Position numbers and translations under genes: made by a program. DNA of 64,000 nucleotides from Monodelphis domestica. Lineage: Eukaryota; Chordata; Mammalia; Didelphimorphia; Didelphidae. Below, piece by piece: positions 12,731 through 25,300 of this stretch (within the stretch, counting starts at the first letter, position 1; each line of letters opens with the position of its first letter). The stretch spans positions 11,344,694-11,408,693 of the forward strand of contig NC_077232.1 in the NCBI RefSeq assembly GCF_027887165.1, written 5' to 3'. The notes under the pieces are model-generated. The model ran no database searches and was not told the DNA's origin. It saw nothing but the letters and a program-made list of their open reading frames with translations.

Positions 12731-13719
12731 CTCAGTTCTGGTCCCACCTCCCCATTGGGGTTTCTAGATTCCATGTCAACAGAAGCTGATTCTATAATGG
12801 GGACGGAGAGGCTTTTTAAAGTTCTGGCCACACTCAGAAGCTCTTCCAGGGCCCCCCCTAGCTCGGTGATGGCTTCCCCCTAGCCAGAGTCCAGTGAGCC
12901 TGGCGGGGGAGGCTGAGGCTCCTCTAAGTCTTCAGAGAGAAGAGCTCCCGTCCAGGGCAGGCCTTCTCCCAGCACTCCAGGCCCTTCTTTCTGGGCTCCC
13001 CGAGGTGGGATCGGCGGCACCCTGAGGTCCCGGGGCAGGGGGGTGGCTCCCCCATCCCAGGTCTAGGCTTCCAGGCAGCTCACTGAGCCTTTCCCACAGT
13101 GGAATTCCCTCTATTGTCCCCAAGCGGGCCTCAGCGTCCTTCACCTCCCCCCACCCATGACAAAGCAAGTTTTCAGAGGAGCCTTGAAAAGTGCACAGTC
13201 ATGGTGGGCCAGCATTGTGCCCGGCTCCCCCAAGGCCTGCTGGGAAACCCAGCCGGCCAGTCTGTCCCGGCTGGCCTGCACTCCCCCAGGCTGGGCCCCT
13301 TCTCCTGACTCCCCCTCCTGGCCTCCCTCCCACCTTCCCTCCCAACCGAGCAAACATCTCCAGGAAATCAGGGGCGGCCCTAGGCTGGCGGCTCTTCCAG
13401 CAGCTGCCTCTGCCCGCCAGTCCATTCACCCAGGGTCACACGCTTACAGGCCCAGCACCTGGCCAGGCCGCAGCTTGGGGGGTTTCCGGGGCCCAAAGAG
13501 CAAAGGAAAATGCCAAACGCCCTCCCAGCGCCGCAGTCTTTGTTCCCCATTCGGGGCTCCTCCTGTGTCTGCTCTTCTGGCCTTCCTGCCTGCATTCTCC
13601 AGCCCCACTGACGCCGCTGCAGGTTCCACAGCCTCTTCCAGCCCAGACTTCCGCATCCTGGGTTCTAGCATCTGTTCAGGCCCTTGTCACCCAGCTGGAG
13701 GGTCCCGGAACTCAGAAAT

Positions 13720-14312
13720 CTCAGTTCTGTGGCTCTTCCCAGCTCTGATAGCCCGTGTCCTGTCCTAAGGGCCCTTCCAGCTCAGACTATGTTCTAAGGT
13801 CCATCACAGCTCAGAGTTCTCGGTTCTAAGGACCCTTCCAGCTCGGACATCCCCCATTCTAAGGGCCCTTCCAGCTCAGACTATGTTCTAAGGTCCATCA
13901 CAGCTCAGAGTTCTTGGTTCTAAGGACCCTTCTAGCTTGGACATCCCCCATTCTAAGGGCCCTTCCAGCTCAGACTATGTTCTAAGGTCCATCACAGCTC
14001 AGAGTTCTCGGTTCTAAGGACCCTTCCAGCTCAGACATCCCTCATTCTAAGGACCCTTCCAGCTCAGACTATGTTCTAAGGTCCATCACAGCTCAGAGTT
14101 CTCGGTTCCAAGGACCCTTCCAGCTCAGACATCCCTCATTCTAGGGGCCCTTCCAGCTCAGACTATGTTCTAAGGTCCATCACAGCTCAGAGTTCTCGGT
14201 TCCAAGGACCCTTCCAGCTCAGACATCCCTCATTCTAGGGGCCCTTCCAGCTCAGACAATGTTCTATGGTCCATCACAGCTCAGAGTTCTCGGTTCTAAG
14301 GGTCCTTTGCTC
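13720..14312 (+). repeat. 94-bp minisatellite upstream of FTH1
   Basis: About six copies with an exact 94-base period: the phrase ACTATGTTCTAAGG recurs at 13786, 13880, 13974, 14068 and 14162, with a variant at 14256. Each unit is a dimer of two related ~47-base halves built on TTCTAAGG..CCTTCCAGCTCAGA. Adjacent copies differ by only a few bases. Confidence 0.95.
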
Positions 14313-15045
14313 GGACCATGGCTAGGGCCCCTCCAACTTTTCGGTTAAACTGTGGCTTAGAAGAGGTCCCCAGGGCCTTATTCTGACCCCCCCCCAGATG
14401 TCAGGTGTCCTGTCCAAGCTCCCTCCTGATCCCCCATGAGTTTGCAAAGCTCCTTCCTCCTCACAGCTCGTGACTGAGCTGAGGTCAGTGTCTCGATGCA
14501 CAGGCCCCAGATTGGGAAATGCAAACCCTGGACCCGGGCAGCTCATGTAGGCATCGTCGCTGTCCCAGGGCAAGGGTCAGAGGGGGCCGCTGGGCCTGGA
14601 TCTCCTCACCTGGTGCTCTTCTCACTTCTCAAGAGGCTGCCCTGCCCTGCTCTGGAGCCATTCACCCAATGGGCCCTGCCCATGACCTAGCAGAGAAAAT
14701 AGCAGGCCAGGGCCCAGGGCAAGCCCTCCTTGACCATCTCATCCCTCCATCCCTGGCTGATCTCTGGCACTTTCACACCCCTTCCTGTCATGGGTCTCAG
14801 CCATAGGGTCCGGCGGTCCCTTATCTCATGGTGTTGACCTCCTCCTCGGTGCCACCCATCTTGTCTTACTGACCAGTGGAAGGAATCTCAGAAACCACCT
14901 AATCCAACCCGGCCCCTTATTTTAAGATGGGGAAACTGAGGCACAGGAAAGTTAAAATCTGCTGCTAGGAAGTGTCTGAGGCCAGACTGGAACCCAGAAC
15001 CCCCGTCTCTGTCCATTGGGCCGCCTGGCTGCCTCCAATCACCCA

Positions 15046-17280
15046 GGATTTTGTCTGTTGTTCTACAGCTAGGGGCTGCCACAGGGGGCCCCCCATCAGC
15101 GCTGTGTGCTGGGGGCTGTGACTGGCTCCTTTCTGGGAGGGGAGCCTCCCCCCAACCTCAGGAGCTCCTGTGCCTCTGGCCCCTCCTCAGTCATAAGACC
15201 AAACAGTGAGGACGCCCATCCGTTTTATTGAACTGAAGGTCTCTGTTTTCCACTCAAGCCTCCAGCCCCTGCCCACCCCACCGCTCTGCGGCCCTCTATC
15301 CGGCCCAGGGTGTCAGCCCGGGTTTTCCAGCGGCAGCTGCCCCTGTCACGTGACCGCATGTGAGCAGAGAGGCTGCTGGGGCCAAAGAACAGATTTCGCC
15401 CATTCTCGCCCTTTCTCTCCACTTGCTGATCTCACGGAGGAACAAAGGATTTTCTTAGAAAACCGGGTGGCCAGCTGGCCCTCCTGAAGAGTTTCTGGGA
15501 GGGGGCGAGCCAGGGAGCCATCGGGGCCCACCTGGGCCTGCCGAGCCCCCAGGGAGGCAGAGGGAGCCCTATCGGTGCTGGGCAGAGCCCAGGGAGGGCC
15601 GGGGCCGGGACAAGGGGTTATCTCTCTGGGGCTCCTGCTGCGGGAAGATAGGCCACAGTAATGGCACCAGGGCGCGGGGGCCCAGAGGCAGGCGTGGGCC
15701 TGCACCCCCTCTTAGCGCAGATCCAGGAGGGGCTCCCAGGCCTCCCACAAGGCCTCACCTGGGGTGTGGCCACGTGTGAGGCACCCAGGCTGTTGCCTTC
15801 TAGTCTGTAAAAACATGCCCGTGCCAAGGGCCTCTGGGCGCCAATCTAAGTCCCTCCTCCCACCTCCTGGCTGCTGGAGCCCCAGGCTGGGACCGTTAGG
15901 CAGGCGGGGCCATAGGACGGGGCTGCTCAGCCCTCCTGGGCCCAGACCCCCACCCTGGCACCGGGCACCCTCCAGGCCTACACCCTTATTTGGGGGCCCG
16001 GGCAGAGCTGTCCAATTCTCGGGGCATCCCCTGCTGAATTCCAGCTCAGAGGCCATCTTGAGGGAGCCTCTCCTTTTCCAGAGGCTGAACCTGGGCTCGG
16101 GAAGGTGGAGGGAATTGCCGGCGAGGCAGCGCGCTGGGCTGCCCGGACCCTGAAGGGCAGGGCCCGCTGCTGGGGTGGAAAGAGCCCACGTTGAAGGAGG
16201 GCTGCCGCCTCCCCTCCCCTCCCCCACTCCGATCAATTTCGTGTCTGTCAATTGCAGGGGTGTGTAACCTTCAAAGTCAGCCTTCAAATTGCAGTTTGAT
16301 CCCGGCATTTCAGCAGAACCCGTTCCTTTGTCCTCATCTCCAGGGATTTGGCCTTCCAAACATCAAAGGGCCGGTGCCAAGGCTGCTCCCTCCTTCTCGC
16401 ACATTGCGGAGGGGGTCCACCGCCATGGGGAAGAGCCCGAGGCGGGCCCCAGCTGCAGGCGCCGAGCCCCCTCCCCATCCCCAGATATCTAAGGATCGAT
16501 CTTCGATCTTCGGGCAGTCTCCCCACCTGGAGGGTCTTTAGAGTCTGGCCAGAGGCGCCGCTGTGGTCTTTGTATCTGAACCCCCAGGCCTTTGGGCTTC
16601 CAAAGGCACTGGGGAATTGTTCGGATTTTTTTTCTTTGTGTCCCCTGAGCCTCGCACGTGACTGGCTCCTAGTAAAACCCCCGACAAAAGGTTGATTGAC
16701 CAGCACGACCTTGGGCAATTCAGTTCATTTCGAGGAGCCTCAGTTTCCCCATCCGTAAAATGGGGGACGGGCTTGGAAGTCCCAAACCTCCCCGGTTGGC
16801 AGATCCCGGCTAGTCCAACACCTTCATTTTACAAGGGGAGGGAGGGGGGATCCTGCATCCCATGCTCTTCCCAGGGTTAAGATCCCCACTCTGGCGTGGG
16901 ATTCTGGGGGTCTCAGCCTACCCTCGGGGAGGGGGTCCCACTGGGGTCCACCATTGCAGCTGCAGGGCTGGGAGGGGGCGGCCTCGCCCCAACCATGGCG
17001 CTGACACCCCCTCCCCGATTTCTCTTCACTTCGACGGGAGGGGCCCCATATCCAAAGAACTGCCCCCCAAAAAGAGGAAAAGAAAACCATTCCGAACAAA
17101 AGGGGCGCGTGGGTCCAGCCTAAGCTCCCTCCTGCTCCAGAGGGGGTCTGAGCCAAAGTCCCCCTTCCAATCTACAGGGTCCCCCGCCCCAAGACCTAAC
17201 GCAATTCTGGGTGTGGGCAGGGGAGGGGGGAGAGCACAGTGCCGGGAACAGCGGGAGACTCGGGCCTGTGCTCCCCCTAG
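15046..17280. other. FTH1 upstream region, mostly unique
   Basis: GC-rich, repeat-poor apart from a MIR piece at 16700-16800. Contains the GTCACGTGAC site and an AT-richer patch (16215-16330, around CAATTTCGTGTCTGTCAATT). Likely regulatory DNA for FTH1 by position; no gene seen. Confidence 0.5.
15345..15354. promoter_or_regulatory. GTCACGTGAC palindrome upstream of FTH1
   Basis: A perfect ten-base palindrome matching the CLEAR/M-box consensus bound by TFEB, MITF and USF factors, about 2.15 kb upstream of the FTH1 start, in a repeat-free GC-rich stretch. A single short motif, so function is unproven. Confidence 0.4.
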
Positions 17281-17420
17281 GGATGGGAAGAACCCCCCCC
17301 CCCCCCACCGCCCAGCTCCAGCGCGCAGTCTCCGCTGGGAGGGGGCCGGGAGAGGGGAGAGCGAAGGGCGGAGGCCGCGGGTCCCGTGATGGAAAGGCCC
17401 GCCCCCTCCCGAGCCCCCAG

Positions 17421-17499
17421 CCCAGCCATTGGCAGGGGCTAGCGTGACGCGAGGCGGGGCCTCGGCACGGCTATAAAAGCGCGGCGCGGGCGCCCCAGA

Positions 17500-17500
<1 letters not shown>
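17421..17500 (+). promoter_or_regulatory. FTH1: FTH1 core promoter
   Basis: TATAAAAG lies at 17472-17479, so transcription should start near 17500-17510. An inverted CCAAT box (ATTGG, 17428-17432) and a GC box (gaggcggggc, 17451-17460) sit just upstream. Mammalian FTH1 promoters are known to use NF-Y and Sp1-type sites in this position. The surrounding ~1.2 kb (about 17280-18560) is a CpG island. Confidence 0.85.
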
Positions 17501-18895
<1,395 letters not shown>

Positions 18896-19050
18896 GCCTC
18901 CACCTGGCTTCCCCCACCACTGGGAACTGTGGGCGAGACTCCTACTGTCTTTCAGTGCATGCATATTTTGGTTATCTGACCTTTTCATAATCTGTACCAA
19001 AAAACTACCACCATTTACATCCCAATAAAGTGACTTGGTACTGATGAAAG
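18896..19050 (+). terminator. FTH1: FTH1 3'UTR and poly(A) signal
   Basis: A short 3'UTR follows the TGA stop. AATAAA at 19024-19029 places cleavage at about 19040-19050. Confidence 0.9.
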
Positions 19051-19066
19051 CCGCTGTGGCCGCGTG

Positions 19067-19072
19067 TTTATT
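19067..19072 (-). terminator. BEST1: Candidate BEST1 poly(A) signal facing FTH1
   Basis: AATAAA on the minus strand (TTTATT on plus), 38 bases beyond the FTH1 signal. I saw no other minus-strand AATAAA between the BEST1 stop (21212) and this point. If used, the BEST1 3'UTR would be about 2.1 kb, cross the pyrimidine tract, and end where the FTH1 transcript ends. A variant signal nearer the stop is equally possible. Confidence 0.35.
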
Positions 19073-19236
19073 GGGGGGAGGGGCACAAGCACCTACGAAG
19101 CGGGAGGGCCTGCGGGGAATCAATGAGCCCCCCTGCGCTGGGGGGACCGAGGATGGGGGCACCCAGGCTCAGCTGTGGGGGCCGTGCTTAGCCCAAAGCT
19201 TGGGTGGCTCCACCCAGAGCCCAGGAAGCCCTGCGG

Positions 19237-19257
19237 CTAGGGTTAGGGTTAGGGTTG
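19237..19257 (+). repeat. Interstitial telomere-type repeat (TTAGGG, three copies)
   Basis: CTAGGGTTAGGGTTAGGGTT in the FTH1-BEST1 interval: three exact units in unique GC-rich sequence. Confidence 0.8.
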
Positions 19258-19829
19258 GACGCTGGCCCATCCCCGCTCCATACCGTGAGGACGCTGCTCA
19301 GGGCTGCCCCGCCCAGCTGCTCTATAGGCCAGGGCTCGTCACTGACCTGCGCCACCTGGAGAGGAGGGAGCGGCAGAGGCAGGAATCCGCTCCCCCAAAG
19401 CTAGTGTTCTCAAGCCTGCTGACAAGCGTTGCCCTGAGTTCGAGAGCAGGGACTGAGCCCTGCGGCCCACTTCCTCCCCTACCTTAGCCCCTGCCAAGCT
19501 GGGGCTCCATCGCCCCAAAAGGCTGCCGGGTGAATCTGAAAGCAGAACCTACGACTTTGTGACCACACCCCCCTTCGTATTTTAGTGGGTGAGTGCGGGC
19601 TCGGAGCCCAGTCTTGTGGTGCTGCCAGGGCCCCACGCAGGGAGAAGCTTGAGGGGGCGCTGCTTGGGAGGTGGTGGCTAACCAGCCTGCCGAACACCGC
19701 TGGGCTGTTTGGGGGAAGGAATAATAAATCAGTGTCTGAAAGCTGCTCTGCCTTGGCCGGTCCTCTGCTGCCCCTCTAGTGAGCAGATGGAAGCAACTGC
19801 TTCAGTATGGTGCCTGCTCTTTGTTTCTC

Positions 19830-21080
19830 CTCCTCCCTCCCTCTCTCTGTCTCTGTGGGTGCCTTTCTTTCTCTCTCCCTTTCCTCCTTCCCTCCTCTCC
19901 TTTCTTTTCATTCCTTCCTCCCTCCTCTCCCTTTTTTCTTTCTTTCTTCCCTTCCTTCCTTCCTCTCTCCCTTCCCTTCCCTTCCTTCCTTCCTCTCTCC
20001 CTTCCATTCCTTCCTTCCTTCCTTCCTTCCTTCCTTCCTTCCTTCCTTCCTTCCTTCCTTCCTTCCTTCCTTCCTTCCTTCCTTCCTTCCTCCCTCCTTC
20101 CCTTCCTCCCTTCCTCTCTCCCTTTCCTTCCTTCCTTCCTTCCTCCCTTCCTTCCTCCCTCCCTTCCTTCCTTCCTTCCTTCCTTCCTTCCTTCCTTCCT
20201 TCCTGCCTGCCTGCCTGCCTGCCTGCCTTCCTTCCTTCCTTCCTTCCTTCCTTCCTTCCTTCCTTCCTTCCTCCCTTTCTTTCTTCTCTCCCTTCCTTTC
20301 TTCCTTCTTCCCTTCCCCTCTCCCTTTCCTTTCTTCCTTCCCTTTTTCTTCCTTCTTTCCTTTCTTCCTCTCTCCCTTCCTCCTTTCCTCCTCTCCCTTT
20401 TTTCTTTCTTCTTTCCTTTCCTTTCTTCCTCTCTCCTTTTCCTTCCTTCCTCTCTCCTCGTCCTTTCTTTTTCTTTTCTTTTCTCTCTACCTCACTCCTT
20501 CTCTCTGTCTATCCGCCCCCTTTATCTCTTGCTGTCTGTCTCTGTCTCTCCACACACCCTTTCTTCCCTCCCTCTCTTCCTCCCTCCCTTCCTCTCTCCC
20601 TTCCTTCCTTCCTCCCTCTCTCCCTTCCTTCCTTCCTCCCTTCCTCTCTCCCTTTCCTTTCTTCCTTCCTTCCTTCCTTCCCTTTTTCTTCCTTCCTTCC
20701 TCACTCCCTTTCTTTCTTCTCTCCCTTCCTTTCTTCCTTCCTCCCTTCCCCTCTCCCTTTCCTTTCTTCCTTCCTCCCTTCCCCTCTCCCTTTCCTTTCT
20801 TCCTTCCCTTTTTCTTCCTTCTTTCCTTTCTTCCTCTCTCCCTTCCTCCTTTCCTCCTCTCCCTTTTTTCTTTCTTCTTTCCTTTCCTTTCTTCCTCTCT
20901 CCTTTTCCTTCCTTCCTCTCTCCTTTTCCTTCCTTCCTCTCTCCTCGTCCTTTCTTTTTCTTTTCTTTTCTCTCTACCTCACTCCTCTCTGTCTATCCGC
21001 CCCCTTTATCTCTTGCTGTCTGTCTCTGTCTCTCCACACACCCTTTCTTCCTCCCTCCCTTCCTTTCTCCCTCTGTTCCA
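19830..21080 (+). repeat. 1.25-kb pyrimidine tract, CCTT-type, with a 484-bp duplication
   Basis: Almost pure C/T on the plus strand, dominated by CCTT repeats with a short CTGC run (20200-20228). A marker, CTATCCGCCCCCTTTATCTC, recurs at about 20510 and 20994, showing a ~484-base internal tandem duplication. It begins about 130 bases after the BEST1 stop codon in BEST1 orientation, so it is either BEST1 3'UTR or intergenic. Long open frames here are artefacts of the repeat. Confidence 0.95.
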
Positions 21081-21211
21081 CTTTGGGAAAAGCCCTCTGC
21101 TGGATGACTGCACTCTGCAGTCTACTTCATCTTGGGCAGGGTCTGGTCTATAAGGTAAGAAAGAAATTGCATAAGGAAGCCTGGAGCAGTCCTGAGGCCA
21201 GGGCTCACTGG

Positions 21212-22355
21212 CTAATTGAACCTGCCCACTTGTCCAGCGTCAGGGAACTCGCTCCTTTCCAGGATTGTTTCTATCAGCCCCACCAAGTCTCCCTCAGCCA
21301 GGGAGATGCCTGAGTCTTTAGAGGAAGGATGCTCAGGAGCTGCCCTGGGCTCCATGGTGAAATGGACATCCCCTTTGCTCCCTAGATCTTTTGGAGACCC
21401 CGACATTTCCATGGAGACCTGGCCAATGTTGCTGGGCCCATGAGCTTCAGAGCCAGGCATGGCAGCTTTGTTGTACCTGACTTGAGAGAGCAAAGGTGGT
21501 GCCAGAGGGACAGAGGTGAGATCATCACCGGGAGCTGAGGGGCTGCCCATTGCAGGGAGTGAATCTGAACTGAGAACAGCTGTGTTCTCTGGGGCCAGCC
21601 AGGTGTGCCAGGGGCCCCTGGGGCTCCTCAAGCTGTCTGGTTTCTCTACATCAGGAGCTACAGACTGAAACAGGAGGTTGGGGCTCCCTAAAGCTGTGGT
21701 CTGGGCCTCTGGGGTCCCTGGGGCCCCAAGTTCTTCATTTTTCCTGGGCAGATGGTCCTCCAGGGTGGCCACCAAGGAGACCTCAGGGGTTTTGCCTCTC
21801 TCTGTGGGCCAGATGAAAGTTTCCCTCATGCTGGAAGTCAGGGAATTTGGGCTCCTGTCCATGTCACTGGCCTGTGATGGGCAAGGATTGGCACAATTGT
21901 CCTTCGTGGAGGATGAGCCAGCATGGGCACTGGAGAGAGCACATCTTCTGCCTGGTGGGCGCTTCAGTGGGAAAACCAGAGGGAAGGAGCTGATGGGGGT
22001 CTGGGGGGCACTGTAGAAGCCAGGCCTCTCATAGAAGGGGGTACAGATGAAGGCATCGAGTTCCCGCAGCTTCGAGTCTTCATTGTCCCACTGTTCCCTC
22101 AAGCTGGAACCAGCCTGGGAGGAAGAATCACCCTTGGAGGTCCAGGCACAACAGGAGCTCCTGGGCTTGCCCACGTCCTGGTATGGGTAATCCCTCCTCC
22201 GAAGCAGGTTCGTTTTAGAGGTAGATCTGGTGAAACTGGTTGGCTGGCCTCCCAGGAGGCGACTGAAGGGGCTCATGAACGGAGTCGAGTGATTGGCCTC
22301 CTCGTTCTCCTTTATCTGTTCTAGGGGCTGAAACTCCATCTCTTCCTTCTGCATG
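21212..22355 (-). CDS. BEST1: BEST1 last coding exon with long C-terminal extension
   Basis: Acceptor cttcccAG; starts (S)[16 protein letters not shown], matching human [31 protein letters not shown] matches the human [20 protein letters not shown] region. Human BEST1 ends soon after WALENRDEAHS; here a comparable [14 protein letters not shown] stretch is followed by about 130 more codons in frame, with the motif [20 protein letters not shown] near the end, before TAG at 21214-21212. The frame stays open for about 1.14 kb and the composition is ordinary, so translation is likely. A spliced alternative ending inside the exon cannot be excluded. Confidence 0.85.
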
Positions 22356-25300
22356 CTGGGAAGACATAAGACACCGACCTGATTAGCCCAAAGCCAGATG
22401 GAGCCCTCTGCCCCCACAAAGTGAGCATTTGCTCAGCCTTCTACAGAAGGCATCAACAGGGACAGAATGAACAAATACTCGCCCTCCCCCATGTTTACGA
22501 TAATAATTCACGTCCCTCCGTCATGTCAGAATTCCTACTCCTTATCTCCATGGATCCTTACTGCTCCATTCACATAACCAAGTATTATCACCTCCAATTT
22601 ACAGATGAAGAAAAAATATTCAGATGAGGAAACCGAGGCTTGTGGAAATAAATGGTCTTGCCCAAGGTCACAGAGCTTAGATTCATAAAGTTTAAGGCTT
22701 TGCGGTCTAATTGAGGGACCCCCATGTTGACAAGTAGAGCACTAGTCCCAGAGGGAGGACTGGATTAAAATTCCCCCTCTGACACTTACTACCAGGTGAC
22801 CTTGGGCAAGTCACTTAACCCCCATCTGCCTTAGTTTCCTCACATGTAAAATGGCAATAATAAGAGCATCCAAGTTGCTGGATTGTCTGGATAAATGGAG
22901 AGAATATTTGTAGCTCTTGGGAACCTTCGACCCCTAGATAAATGCTAGTAGCGATTATCATGACTTTAACTTGATAAGATGGTATCTACATCCCCCGAAC
23001 CCTCAAATCTAGGGTCCATGATCTCTAGAGACGCCCGCAGCTCCAAATCTCATGATTGCCTGAAATTGCAGATGGTAGGGGAGCAGACAGACACTGGAGC
23101 ATCCAAGGGTCCTTCACGGCACTTCTCAAATCCCACCACTAGGGGGCTCCCGACCCCAGGCAATAACCCAGCAGCCACAATGGTAGCCATTGCAGAACTG
23201 CTCTCCACAGTGCCTGCAGGTCTCACATTCCACCATTCTGGACGCGATCCAGGCAACAAGAGATGGGGTGACTCAAGCCTTCCCCAAAGCCATGAGTCAG
23301 AGAAATGGGAGGGCCCGGGTAGAAGAGCCCCAGATTTCGAAATCCGAGGATTTGGGGTTCGTTCCCAATTCCATGGCTTCTTGCCATGAGGGGGCTGGAC
23401 CAGAAGAGCCCCTCCCAGGGCTACGGCTAGGAGCCAATCATCGGGGCCGTAACGGGAAAAGAAGCCCAAGATGGAGGAGGTTTCCTAAGGGGTTGGGGAG
23501 AGAGGGCCCTGGGGTGAAGGGCTCACTGTGCCTCGGCTCAGAGCTCTGGGGAGCTCGGGGAGCACGGAGGCCGAGCCTTCCTTTTGCTATCAACGCCTTC
23601 TCCTCAGCACGTCACCCCAGCGCCCTGTTTGTAGGAGATGTGGTTAGCGTGTTCCTTTGGATGGCCCGGCTCGGTACTGTTCGGATTCTGTACGCTTGTG
23701 GCCATGTCCAAAAGGCCAGATGTGCTTTGTAGTAAAGGTCACGTGGGGGCGGGGAGACCGAGAGAGGGAGAGAGACGGACGGAGACAGAGAGAAAAGAGA
23801 GGAGGGAGAGAGGGAGAGGGTGAGACAGAGACAGAGATAAAAGGGAGAGAGACAGAGGGAGAAAGAAAAGAGAGGGAGAAACAGAGAAAAGGGAGAGAGG
23901 GAGAGGGTGAGACAGAGACAGAGAAAAGGGAGAGAGGAGGGAGGGTGGGAGAGAGAGAGAGGGAGAGAGAAAAGAGAGGGAGAGACAGAGACAGAGAGAA
24001 AAGGGAGAGAGGAGGGAGAGACAAAGAGGGAGGGAGAGAGGGAGAGAAAAAAGAGAGGGAGAGACAGAGACAGAGAGAAAAGGGAGAGAAGAGGGAGGGA
24101 CGGAGAGAGAGAGGGAGAGAGAAAAGAGAGGGAGAGACAGAGACAGAGAGAGAGGAGGGAGAGAGACAGGGAGGGAGGAAGAGGGAGAGGGACAGAGACA
24201 GAGAGAAAGGAGAGGGAGAGACAGACAAAGACAAAGAGAGAAGAAAAGCGGAGACAGAGAGAGAAAAGAGAGATGGAGGAGGGAGAGAGAGAGAATGGAA
24301 TCTTAGAGAGCCCCTAAAGTAGGGCACCCAGAGTCCCATAGCTAGGAATGGTCAGCCATGAGCAGCAGCCCAAGCTCATTCTGTCCAATGGGGGAGAGAG
24401 AGAGGCTTGAGTTCATGCCCTGCAGGCCTCATTGCCCCAAGAACTCCTATCAGATCAATCTACTTCCCTCTGAGCTTCACAGCATTTCCCCACAGGTCTT
24501 GGAGTGTACCCATTTCTCCTTCCATCTCCTCACCACTGAGAGGTGGGAGACTCACCTGATGTCAAAGGTGGAGCCCATGAAGGAGGCTCGCTTGGACTCA
24601 GCAGTGGCGGCTGTGTAGGGCAGGCAGGGGTCTGACTCGTTCCAGTACATGTCCTTCTCCAGGACTGGCAAGTCTTGGTGCATGCCATCCACAGCCAGAA
24701 GAGATACCTGGGGGGGAGGGGGGAAGAAAGGGGCTGAACTGGCCGGACTCGAGGCTGTCCACAGGAAGTCCAGTTCTGGGTCTCTGTCTTGCTCTGTCTT
24801 CTCTTCCCCCCAGGCGGAATCCAGGTGAAATTCAAGGACAGGGAAGGAAGGTGATGAAGGAAGGGCAGGTTGTGATGGGAAATGCTCTGGCCAGGTTGGA
24901 TGTTCGTCTCCCACCTCCACACATCTGGCGTTCTCTGGCCTCTCTTGGCTGACTCTGCCCCCTGGACCTGGAATGGCTTCTCTCCCACCTCTTTGCTGTC
25001 CTTCAAAAGCCCAACTTCCATGCCAGCCACTCCAGCAGGGCTCTCTTCATTCCCCCATCGGTGATGCCCTCAGAGCCCTCCCCAGCTTCTCTTTTCTATT
25101 ACAGATTGTGTTTACAGCAGGGATCTCTTTGGGGCTTGTTGGAATAGAAGCCCTGGCACTGCCCAGCTGAATGACCTTGAACAAGTCACTTGACCCAGTT
25201 TTCCTAGCTCTTGTTCTTCTGCTTTAGATTTATTTCTAAGCCAGAAAATAAGGGTTAAAAAAAAAAGCATAGAAGCTCCCTGAGGGCAGGCAGAGGCTGT

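Larger units (their letters stand above)
10613..13719. other. Intergenic stretch, no gene
   Basis: Holds L2-like pieces, one C homopolymer and, from about 12850 to 13700, a GC-rich unique block with overlapping long frames on both strands. None shows splice sites or recognisable protein. Confidence 0.55.

Noticed and set aside
13157-13768. 203-codon frame in the GC-rich block upstream of FTH1
   Set aside because: High GC reduces stop codons. Equally long frames overlap on both strands, with no splice context or recognisable domain.
13720-14312. Resemblance of regular repeats to a CRISPR array
   Set aside because: Units are contiguous 94-bp tandem copies without variable spacers, in a vertebrate genome.
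19709-21313. 534-codon + strand frame and overlapping 442- and 448-codon frames (FLPSFLPS repeats)
   Set aside because: They are read straight off the CCTT tract. A tetranucleotide repeat with few stop triplets gives long frames in every phase. No promoter or homology.
23644-24339. 220-230-codon frames on both strands in BEST1 intron 9
   Set aside because: Artefacts of the GA-rich purine tract (RERERD / SLSLSL translations).
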